Positions 1 through 6,673 of a stretch of 6,673 nucleotides of DNA are shown in pieces. Origin of the DNA: Verrucomicrobia bacterium 12-59-8 (GTDB taxonomy: Bacteria > Verrucomicrobiota > Verrucomicrobiae > Verrucomicrobiales > Verrucomicrobiaceae); NCBI GenBank assembly GCA_002279765.1, contig NCCR01000374.1:1-6673 (forward strand). The letters run 5' to 3'. Position 1 is the first letter of the stretch. Every line of letters begins with the position of its first letter. Below the pieces are notes generated by a model, which made no database searches, was not told where the DNA came from, and saw only the letters and a list, made by a program, of their open reading frames with translations. A program made the translations under genes and the position numbers.

Positions 1-113
1 TGTGATGCTCGGAAACAAGGGTGACCAGGAGAGTTTGCAGCCGCTGCCCGCCGTGACAGTACGTTTGCATTCACTGCATCGTCCGCTAGGCTGGGTACGT
101 AACCCAACGCGCT

Positions 114-470
114 ATGCAAACACCCAAAATCACCGCCTACCTGAAAACCTACTGCGGCTGGAGCGAAGGCATCCGTGCCATCTTCCGCAAATACGATCTC
201 GCTTTTGAAGAGAAGGACATCATCAAGAATCCCGCCTTTCGCTGGGAGATGGAGCAAAAGAGCGGCCAGCCGCTGTCCCCCTGCGTGGAAATCAACGGCA
301 CCATGCTCGCCGACATCAGCGGTGACGAAGTGGAGTCTTGGATGACTGCGAACGGTCTGCTCGAAAAGAGCGAAGCCCCGGCGGATGCCCCGACCGATTC
401 CGCCTGCACCGACGCCCAGCACGCCGCGATGGCTGCCGGTCAGGTGGGCACCTTGAAATTCGTTGGCTGA
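114..470 (+). CDS. Monothiol-type glutaredoxin (CGWS active site)
   Basis: The 118-residue product has a thioredoxin-fold glutaredoxin domain over residues 4-80. The active site is C14-G-W-S17, with Ser in place of the second Cys, so a monothiol mechanism is expected (glutathionyl transfer or deglutathionylation rather than dithiol reduction). The cis-proline lies in L-S-P56-C57, and S69-G-D-E72 sits where glutaredoxins bind the glutathione gamma-glutamyl end. Residues 81-118 form an Ala-rich extension containing Cys98, which I cannot assign. The protein is cytoplasmic, with no signal peptide. ATG 114 was chosen because the conserved beta strand (KITAYLK) begins four residues later. No Shine-Dalgarno is visible. 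A poor promoter-like pair, TTGCAT (65-70) and TAGGCT (87-92), lies upstream. The next gene starts 6 bp after the stop, so the two probably formed an operon. The fold is confident; the client protein is unknown. Confidence 0.85.
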   Translation: MQTPKITAYLKTYCGWSEGIRAIFRKYDLAFEEKDIIKNPAFRWEMEQKSGQPLSPCVEINGTMLADISGDEVESWMTANGLLEKSEAPADAPTDSACTDAQHAAMAAGQVGTLKFVG

Positions 471-476
471 TTCTGC

Positions 477-907
477 ATGCGCTCCCGGCTTTTCCTCCTC
501 GGTCTGGTGGTTTCTCTCGCCGCCTGCAACACGGTCTATTATGCCGCCTGGGAAAAGCTGGGCTATGAGAAGCGTGCACCGTGGCGCGGGATCTCTTCCG
601 CGAGTGGGAGCGCGAAATTCGTCAATATGAAAGCGCCTCCCTCGCCGCCGACAGCCGCCGCAAACTTGCGGATACCCGCAGCCGGTTTGAGCCGCTCTCG
701 CGTTCGCTTCACGCAGCCGAGTCCACGATGGATCCGGTGCTGCGTCAGTTTCACGATCAGGTGCTCTATTTGAAGCATAACCTCAACGCTGCTGCCATTG
801 GCTCGCTGCGTGGCAAGGCCGATAATATTCAAGGCGACATCCAGCGCCTGCTCGAACAGATGAACCGTTCGATTGCTGAGGCGGACCGGTTTATTCAGAC
901 GCTGTGA
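477..907 (+). pseudogene. DUF2959 lipoprotein gene with internal frame-changing deletion
   Basis: Two pieces of one family are read in different frames. From ATG 477 comes a lipoprotein signal peptide with lipobox L-A-A-C17, then the DUF2959 start (VYYAAWEKLGYEKR, to about 575). In that frame the rest is unrelated residues to a stop at 771-773. From about 578 to 907 the frame shifted by +2 carries the family's C-terminal half: DLFREWEREIRQY, then MDPVLRQFHDQVLYLKHNLNA and a closing helix. From memory of the family (about 210-215 residues, mostly long helices), roughly 70-75 residues between EKR and the DLFREWE helix are missing, about 220 bp, and the two parts are out of frame. GTG 581 opens a 108-residue frame but is unlikely to be a genuine start, because the product would lack the signal peptide. 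DUF2959 has no firm function. A join made in sequence assembly is the main alternative to a real deletion. Confidence 0.8.
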
Positions 908-1058
908 AGTACGACAGACAGGAGTGTCTGTCAGTCCCAAACGCTCCGCGAACTCCAACGACATTGAGGCCAGCCTTTCGTCAGCTGGTTGTCACTTCGC
1001 ACGAGCCGAGGAGGCTTCGGTGCCGCTGGCCGACAGACAGGAGTGTCTGTCGTACTTC
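906..1058. repeat. 153-bp palindrome-bounded element (MITE/REP-like)
   Basis: The element is bounded by a perfect 15-bp inverted repeat, GAAGTACGACAGACA (906-920) and TGTCTGTCGTACTTC (1044-1058). Each end also contains the same 20-bp unit, an 8-bp perfect palindrome around GGAG: GACAGACA-GGAG-TGTCTGTC at 913-932 and 1032-1051. The interior has more paired segments: GGCCAGC (968-974) with GCTGGCC (1025-1031), a CCAGC/GCTGG hairpin (970-988), and a bulged hairpin starting GCAC and ending GTGC (999-1023). The left end overlaps the TGA stop of the DUF2959 gene, and the right end abuts the terminator of the convergent gene. This intergenic position between converging genes is typical of REP/BIME elements. 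It encodes no plausible protein. Its mobility, and whether other copies exist, cannot be judged from this window. Confidence 0.75.
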
Positions 1059-1060
1059 AG

Positions 1061-1094
1061 AAAAAAGCCCTCCGGCTTTGCAGCGGGAGGGCTT
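1061..1094 (-). terminator. Rho-independent terminator of the formaldehyde dehydrogenase gene
   Basis: On the minus strand, GCCCTCC (1092-1086) pairs perfectly with GGAGGGC (1073-1067) around a 12-nt loop. The stem is extended by A-T pairs and followed by six T residues (1066-1061). It lies 26 bp beyond the stop of the minus-strand dehydrogenase gene. On the plus strand the stem is followed by only two T residues, so it should act mainly in the minus direction. Confidence 0.85.
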
Positions 1095-1119
1095 CGTGGA
1101 ATGAGTCGCGGGACGGGGA

Positions 1120-2316
1120 TCAGGCTTTGATCATGCCGTGCGGATCGATGACGTACTTGCGTGCCGCTCCTTTGTCGAAGTCCACGTAGCCTTTCGGCGC
1201 GCCCTTCAGTGAGATCACCTGCACGTTGGTCGCCTTGGCGATTTTGATCTTGTCGTGCAGGATCGCCATCATGAGGCGGCGATGATAGCGCATGACCGGG
1301 CACTGGCCGGTAACAAAGGTGTGGCTCTTGGCCCAGCCGAGACCGATGCGGATGGACAAAGCGCCGACCTTGGCCGCTTCATCGACCGCGCCAGGATCGC
1401 CCGTGACGTAGAGTCCGGGAATGCCGATGGCACCGCCCGCCTTGGTGATTTCCATGACGCTGTTGAGCACCTGGGCTGGAACTTCCTTGCTGTGGTTGTG
1501 TCCGCAGCCACGGGCTTCAAAGCCGACGCAGTCGATCGCGCAGTCCACTTCTGGAACGCCAAGGATGTTCTCAATCTGGTCCTGAATGGAGGCGGACAAG
1601 GAAACGTCCACCGTTTCACAGCCGAAACGGCGGGCCTGGGCAAGGCGCTCCTTGTTCAAGTCACCCACGATGACGACGGCGGCACCAAGCAGATGGCAGG
1701 AAGCCGCACAGGCGAGACCCACGGGGCCGGCACCGGCGATGTAAACCGTCGCACCTGGACCCACGCCGGCGCTGACCGCACCGTGATAACCGGTGGGGAA
1801 AATATCCGAGAGGAGAGTCAGGTCTTTGATCTTGGCCATGGCCTGATCACGATCCGGGAATTTCAACAGATTGAAGTCCGCGTAGGGCACCATCACATAC
1901 TCTGCCTGACCACCGACCCAGCCGCCCATGTCCACATAGCCATAAGCCGCACCGGGGCGAGCAGGGTTCACGCTCAAGCAGATGCCGGTTTTGCCTTCCT
2001 TGCAGTTGGTGCAACGTCCGCAGGCAATGTTGAAAGGCACGCTCACAATATCGCCTTTCTTGATGAACTCCACATCGCGGCCGGTCTCGATGACTTCGCC
2101 GGTGATTTCATGGCCGAGGATCAAGCCCTTCTCTGCGGTGGTACGGCCACGCACCATGTGCTGATCGGAGCCGCAAATGTTCGTGCTGACGACTTTAAGG
2201 ATGACTCCGTGGTGGCATTTGCGCTTTTGTTCGCGCAGCTCCAGTTTGGGGAAATCAATGCTTTGAACCTCTACCTTACCGGTACCCATGTAGGCGACAC
2301 CATGATTGCTTGGCAT
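1120..2316 (-). CDS. fdhA: Glutathione-independent formaldehyde dehydrogenase (zinc MDR family)
   Basis: This cytoplasmic enzyme oxidises formaldehyde to formate with NAD and needs no glutathione. The 398-residue product closely matches what I recall of the Pseudomonas putida enzyme (about 399 residues) along its whole length. Catalytic zinc ligands are C48 (NICGSDQH), H69 (GHE) and probably D171 (LLSDIFPTGYHG). Structural zinc ligands are C99, C102, C105 and C113. The Rossmann motif is GAGPVG (195-200), and D219 in VGDLN should bind the NAD ribose. The long insertion after the coenzyme domain, typical of this subfamily, is present. ATG 2316 is preferred over in-frame ATG 2364: the family begins M-x-x-N-x-G-V-x-Y, and the upstream ATG lies inside a likely -10 box. 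No Shine-Dalgarno is visible. The gene appears monocistronic, with its own terminator. A dismutase activity, as in the related formaldehyde dismutases, cannot be excluded from sequence. Confidence 0.93.
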   Translation of the reverse strand: MPSNHGVAYMGTGKVEVQSIDFPKLELREQKRKCHHGVILKVVSTNICGSDQHMVRGRTTAEKGLILGHEITGEVIETGRDVEFIKKGDIVSVPFNIACGRCTNCKEGKTGICLSVNPARPGAAYGYVDMGGWVGGQAEYVMVPYADFNLLKFPDRDQAMAKIKDLTLLSDIFPTGYHGAVSAGVGPGATVYIAGAGPVGLACAASCHLLGAAVVIVGDLNKERLAQARRFGCETVDVSLSASIQDQIENILGVPEVDCAIDCVGFEARGCGHNHSKEVPAQVLNSVMEITKAGGAIGIPGLYVTGDPGAVDEAAKVGALSIRIGLGWAKSHTFVTGQCPVMRYHRRLMMAILHDKIKIAKATNVQVISLKGAPKGYVDFDKGAARKYVIDPHGMIKA

Positions 2317-2362
2317 AATATTGTGTGGTTGTGGTTGATTGAATTTTGGGGAATTCCCGGTC

Positions 2363-2392
2363 ATGCTAGTCAGAACTGGCAGATGTCGTCAA
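2363..2392 (-). promoter_or_regulatory. Sigma-70-like promoter for formaldehyde dehydrogenase
   Basis: On the minus strand TTGACG (2392-2387) and TAGCAT (2368-2363) are separated by 18 bp. This matches five of six -35 and four of six -10 consensus bases. Transcription would start near 2355, leaving a leader of about 40 nt before ATG 2316. The -10 box overlaps the upstream in-frame ATG at 2364, so that ATG would not be in the mRNA. This is a prediction from consensus only; Verrucomicrobiota promoters may differ. Confidence 0.5.
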
Positions 2393-2493
2393 TCCTCGTG
2401 AAGGAAAAACGCAAGCAACCGGGCGGCACAGGGGCCGGGAGAGGCTGACACCGCTAATCTGCCTAAACGAATCACACTTCATGCTCTTTCGAA

Positions 2494-2522
2494 TTGCCTC
2501 CATGAGAGCAGCCAGCCACAAT
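2494..2522 (+). promoter_or_regulatory. Weak candidate promoter for the SGNH hydrolase
   Basis: TTGCCT (2494-2499) and CACAAT (2517-2522) are separated by 17 bp, each matching four of six consensus bases. If real, transcription would begin within a few bases of ATG 2531 and give a nearly leaderless mRNA, which would fit the absence of a Shine-Dalgarno. The match is weak. Apart from this and the minus-strand promoter I see nothing definite in 2317-2530. Confidence 0.25.
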
Positions 2523-2530
2523 GCGCATGC

Positions 2531-3316
2531 ATGAAAATTACATCATTCGCACTTTCCGTCCTCCTCCTCATCTTCGCCGCCGCTCAGGCGCAGACACCCG
2601 CCGCGCCAGCCGCTCCCGCAGCGCCAGCCGCCCCGGCAGTCGTCATGCCACCGCAGGCACCCGATGTACCTGCGCAGAAGTATGGCAAAGACGGCAAGAT
2701 CAACCCCGGCTTCATGGCTTCGCACGAGAAGTTCGTGGGCATCGCCAAGGAAGGGAAGGCACAGCTCGTGTTCCTCGGCGACTCCATCACCGCCGGCTGG
2801 GCTGGCAGTGGCAAGGAGGTCTGGCCCAAGGCGTTTGGGCAATACCAACCCGCCAATTTCGGCATCGGTGGTGACCGCACGCAGCATGTACTGTGGCGCA
2901 TTCAAAACGGCGAGCTTGAAAACATCAAGCCCAAGGCCGTCGTGATCATGATCGGCACCAACAACTCCGGCATCGATACCGCTGAAGGCATTGCCAAAGG
3001 CGTCACCGCCATTGTCGAAACCGTCCGCGCCAAGCAGCCGCAGGCCAAAATCCTCCTCCTCGCGGTCTTCCCACGTGGTGAAAAGCCCACAGGAAAACTC
3101 GGGGCTTCCAACGAAAAGCTCAAGCAGGTCAATGCCATCATCGCCAAGCTGGATGACGGCAAGCACGTCTTCTTCCTCGACATTGGCAGCAAGTTCCCAC
3201 AGCCCGATGGTGCGCTCACCAAGGAGGTCATGCCTGACTTCCTCCACCTCTCCCCCGCCGGCTACCAGATCTGGGCTGACGCGATCAGTCCGAAGCTCGC
3301 TGAGCTGATGAAATAA
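2531..3316 (+). CDS. Secreted SGNH/GDSL hydrolase (PAF-acetylhydrolase-like)
   Basis: The 261-residue protein starts with a signal peptide (MK, hydrophobic core 6-18, likely cut after A18-Q-A20). An Ala/Pro linker with AAP repeats follows (23-36), then one SGNH hydrolase domain. All blocks are present: I, G83-D-S85-I-T (nucleophile Ser85); II, FGIGGDRT (110-117, oxyanion-hole Gly); III, G142-T-N144-N; V, D236-F-L-H239 (catalytic Asp and His). The NFGIGGDRT and GTNN context resembles the PAF-acetylhydrolase gamma-like branch, which includes carbohydrate acetyl esterases. Deacetylation of an extracellular glycan is therefore plausible, but the substrate cannot be read from sequence. The enzyme is probably periplasmic or exported. 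No Shine-Dalgarno is seen; ATG 2531 is chosen because the signal peptide follows at once. The stop lies 27 bp before the IS left end, so the gene is intact. Confidence 0.9.
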   Translation: MKITSFALSVLLLIFAAAQAQTPAAPAAPAAPAAPAVVMPPQAPDVPAQKYGKDGKINPGFMASHEKFVGIAKEGKAQLVFLGDSITAGWAGSGKEVWPKAFGQYQPANFGIGGDRTQHVLWRIQNGELENIKPKAVVIMIGTNNSGIDTAEGIAKGVTAIVETVRAKQPQAKILLLAVFPRGEKPTGKLGASNEKLKQVNAIIAKLDDGKHVFFLDIGSKFPQPDGALTKEVMPDFLHLSPAGYQIWADAISPKLAELMK

Positions 3317-3343
3317 TCTGGCACCCCCTTTGCCCTGAGCTTT

Positions 3344-3356
3344 ACCCACAAAGTTG
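3344..3356 (+). repeat. Left terminal inverted repeat of the IS
   Basis: ACCCACAAAGTTG matches the reverse complement of the right end at 11 of 13 positions, with the first eight bases identical. Confidence 0.55.
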
Positions 3357-3368
3357 AGATATAAATTG

Positions 3369-3388
3369 TACCCCTGCTGTGAGGGGTA
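3369..3388 (+). repeat. Hairpin just inside the IS left end
   Basis: TACCCCT (3369-3375) and AGGGGTA (3382-3388) form a perfect 7-bp stem with a 6-nt GCTGTG loop, 13 bp inside the left terminal repeat. IS10 and IS50 carry inverted repeats near their left ends that hide the transposase start site in mRNA entering from outside promoters. A similar role here is an inference. No T-tract follows, so a rho-independent terminator is unlikely. Confidence 0.5.
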
Positions 3389-3445
3389 TCTTCGGATGGG
3401 TGACCACTTATCCCGCGCACCCGCATCCCGCCTTCACCCGCCTCG

Positions 3446-5107
<1,662 letters not shown>

Positions 5108-6182
5108 ACGGCGAAGGTGCTGTCCGGGACGAAGCTGGCGAAGCCGAGTTCGCTGGGCTCGATGGTGAGCACGAGCTCCGCGTCTTCGATGTCGCGGCCG
5201 CTGAACTTGCTCAAATCAAACGCGATGTAGCCTTTGCGGTGGAGGTCCGGCTTGTCCGCGCCGCTGCGCTTGACGCGGAAGAAAGGATGCGCGCCGAAGT
5301 CGGTCGGCTTCTTTTCGGAGGACTGGATGTAGCTGTCTCTGCCACGGCCAAAGGCGGTGGTGATGGCCTGCCAGCCGTCGCCAGAGTCCATGACGATGGC
5401 GGGCTGCCAGCGGCTTGGCTCGGAATCGTCACCACCTGCAACTGGATGCAACTGGCTGCGCGACCAGCCACGGTCCACGCGCTGGCCTTTTTCGAGCTTC
5501 TGGGTGGCGGCGCCGGATTTGTCGTCCACCTCGACGAGGCCTTCCATGACCTGCACGAGATACTTGCCGTCTTCACCAGCGCTGAGGCCAAACTTCGTGC
5601 CCCAGTCGATGACTTTGGCGTCCTTGGTGTCGATGGTGAAACCCTTGGCCTGCGGCGGCACTTCGGCCACGAGCGTGCCACGGCGCAGCTTGCAGTTCAT
5701 GCCATCGAGCACTTCCACGGTGGCGGGAGCTTCGAGCACGAGTTCCGCGCCGCTGTCAAAGCGCAGCACGGCCAGGCCTTCGATCAAATCGAGCATGCCG
5801 GGTTTCAAGCGCGCGCCTTCCACCGTGGGCAGGCTGCTGCCGGCCCACTGGCACTGCTGCGCACGCACCAGCGTGGCCACGGTGCCATCGCGGGTGCTTT
5901 GCAGGTAGAAGAGGCCAAAGGTCACACAGGCCGCTGCTGCTGCCGTGATGGCATGCCGCCACCACACGGGCTTGCTGGGGGGCTTTGCCACCTCTGCGGT
6001 CTGCGTGTGCCACGAGTCATCAAAGGTCAGCTCGGCACGCTGATGCAATGCCTTGGCGAAAAATGCACGCGCTTGCGCATTGTCGCGCAGCTCGGCTTCC
6101 AGTGCGGCGGTTTCTTCCGCGCTGAGTTTTTCATCGGCGTAACGTTCGGAGAGTTCCAGCAGTCGAAATTGATCAGCGGGCT

Positions 6183-6673
6183 TCATGCTTCGGTTCCTTC
6201 CAGTTGGAGTTCTTTTTCCACGCAGGTCATGAGGTTCATGCGGATGCGGCTCAGCGCGCGATACACCGCGCCCACCGTGCTGCGGATGCGCTCGGCCACG
6301 CCGTCGATTTCCAGGTCTTCGTAGTAGCGCAGCGTCACGAGCTGGCGGTGTGCGGCGGGCAGCTTGGCCACGCAGGCGCGCAGGGCGTCGCCCCGGCGGT
6401 CGCCGCTGTCGCTGAGCTTGGAGACTTCGTCGTGCAGCAGCTCCAGCATTTCATCGCTCAGCGGTGCGGCTTCGCGCTTCTTCTGGCGGCGATGCGTGAG
6501 CACCTGATGAAAGGCGGTCTTGCGCGCCCAGGCGAGGAAGTTGGTGCCGGTCTCAAACTGGTCAAAGCAGCGCCACAGGATCATCTTCGTCTGCTGCAGG
6601 ATGTCATCCGCGTCATGATGCGCGGGCACCATGCTGTAAACGTACACACCCAGCGCACGGTCATGCCGTGTGA
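6183..6673 (-). CDS. ECF RNA polymerase sigma factor (Rhodopirellula/Verrucomicrobium type), 5' partial
   Basis: The frame is open to the window edge, so the start and about the first 10-20 residues lie outside. GTG 6647 is an internal codon rather than the likely start, because family-like residues (RHDRALGVYVYSMVP) precede and span it. Counting from GTG 6647, region 2 is at 10-58 (DADDILQQT at 12-20; FDQFETGTNFLAWARKTA at 28-45, a strong signature of this subgroup). Region 4 covers about 88-145 (KLPAAHRQLVTLRYYEDLEIDGVAERI, with a recognition helix near 122-136). The linker (60-87) is acidic and unconserved. The stop overlaps the start of fecR by ATGA. The protein should bring core RNA polymerase to a small promoter set under FecR control; its targets are unknown. 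No autoregulatory promoter is visible because the 5' end is missing. Confidence 0.92.
   Translation of the reverse strand, partial: TRHDRALGVYVYSMVPAHHDADDILQQTKMILWRCFDQFETGTNFLAWARKTAFHQVLTHRRQKKREAAPLSDEMLELLHDEVSKLSDSGDRRGDALRACVAKLPAAHRQLVTLRYYEDLEIDGVAERIRSTVGAVYRALSRIRMNLMTCVEKELQLEGTEA
6194..6199 (-). promoter_or_regulatory. Ribosome binding site of fecR
   Basis: AAGGAA on the minus strand lies 7 nt before ATG 6186, inside the end of the sigma factor gene. It is the only clear Shine-Dalgarno in the window and supports this start. With the ATGA stop/start overlap it indicates coupled translation of sigma factor and FecR. Confidence 0.7.

Noticed and set aside
1..70. Possible divergent gene starting at minus-strand ATG 70 and leaving the window on the left
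   Set aside because: Only 23 codons are visible, with no Shine-Dalgarno and no recognisable motif, so it cannot be supported.
2..208. Plus-strand frame starting at position 2 and overlapping the glutaredoxin gene
   Set aside because: It overlaps the glutaredoxin in another frame and has no family-like sequence.
873..1189. Several short overlapping frames containing DRQECLS-like peptides
   Set aside because: They are translations of the palindromic repeat and the terminator region, with no plausible start or domain.
1255..2448. Long plus-strand open frame of 397 codons opposite formaldehyde dehydrogenase
   Set aside because: It mirrors the codon pattern of the real minus-strand gene, has no recognisable domain, and the minus-strand product matches a known enzyme along its whole length.
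3317..3343. Terminator after the SGNH hydrolase
   Set aside because: No convincing GC stem followed by a T-tract is found between the stop and the IS left end.
2543..3349. Minus-strand open frame opposite the SGNH hydrolase
   Set aside because: No family resemblance; the plus strand carries all SGNH blocks and a signal peptide.

Overview
The window looks like a chromosomal segment from a high-GC member of the Verrucomicrobiota, probably near Prosthecobacter or Verrucomicrobium. This is an inference from gene content: an ECF sigma factor paired with a FecR protein that carries a DNRLRE-type C-terminus, an SGNH hydrolase with an Ala/Pro linker, a CGWS glutaredoxin, and start codons that mostly lack Shine-Dalgarno sequences. 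No rRNA, tRNA or CRISPR array was seen.

Layout. Positions 114-470 (+) encode a small monothiol-type glutaredoxin. It is followed 6 bp later by a DUF2959 lipoprotein gene (477-907, +) broken by an internal, frame-changing deletion that removes the middle third of the family fold. Between that gene and the convergent gene lies a 153-bp element (906-1058) bounded by a 15-bp perfect inverted repeat, with a 20-bp palindrome at each end. A rho-independent terminator (1061-1094) then serves the minus-strand gene. Positions 1120-2316 (-) encode a zinc-dependent, glutathione-independent formaldehyde dehydrogenase. About 210 bp of divergent control region follow, then a secreted SGNH/GDSL hydrolase (2531-3316, +).

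Positions 3344-4793 hold an IS4-family (IS50/Tn5-like) insertion sequence. Its transposase keeps the DDE residues and the YREK signature but has lost its N-terminus and its own stop codon. The right end lies in the 3' end of a minus-strand fecR gene, so fecR and the transposase each now read into the other's antisense strand (overlap 4675-5107). fecR (start 6186) is translationally coupled by an ATGA overlap to an ECF sigma factor that runs off the right edge of the window (6183-6673, -).

Functional picture. The sigma/FecR pair is a regulatory unit that probably responds to an extracytoplasmic signal. Formaldehyde dehydrogenase and glutaredoxin are detoxification and redox housekeeping genes in separate transcription units. 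Three signs of genome erosion or mobility occur within 7 kb: the DUF2959 deletion, the palindrome-bounded repeat, and the degraded IS. I found no clear new multi-gene system. The best leads are the palindrome-bounded element and the IS-fecR junction.
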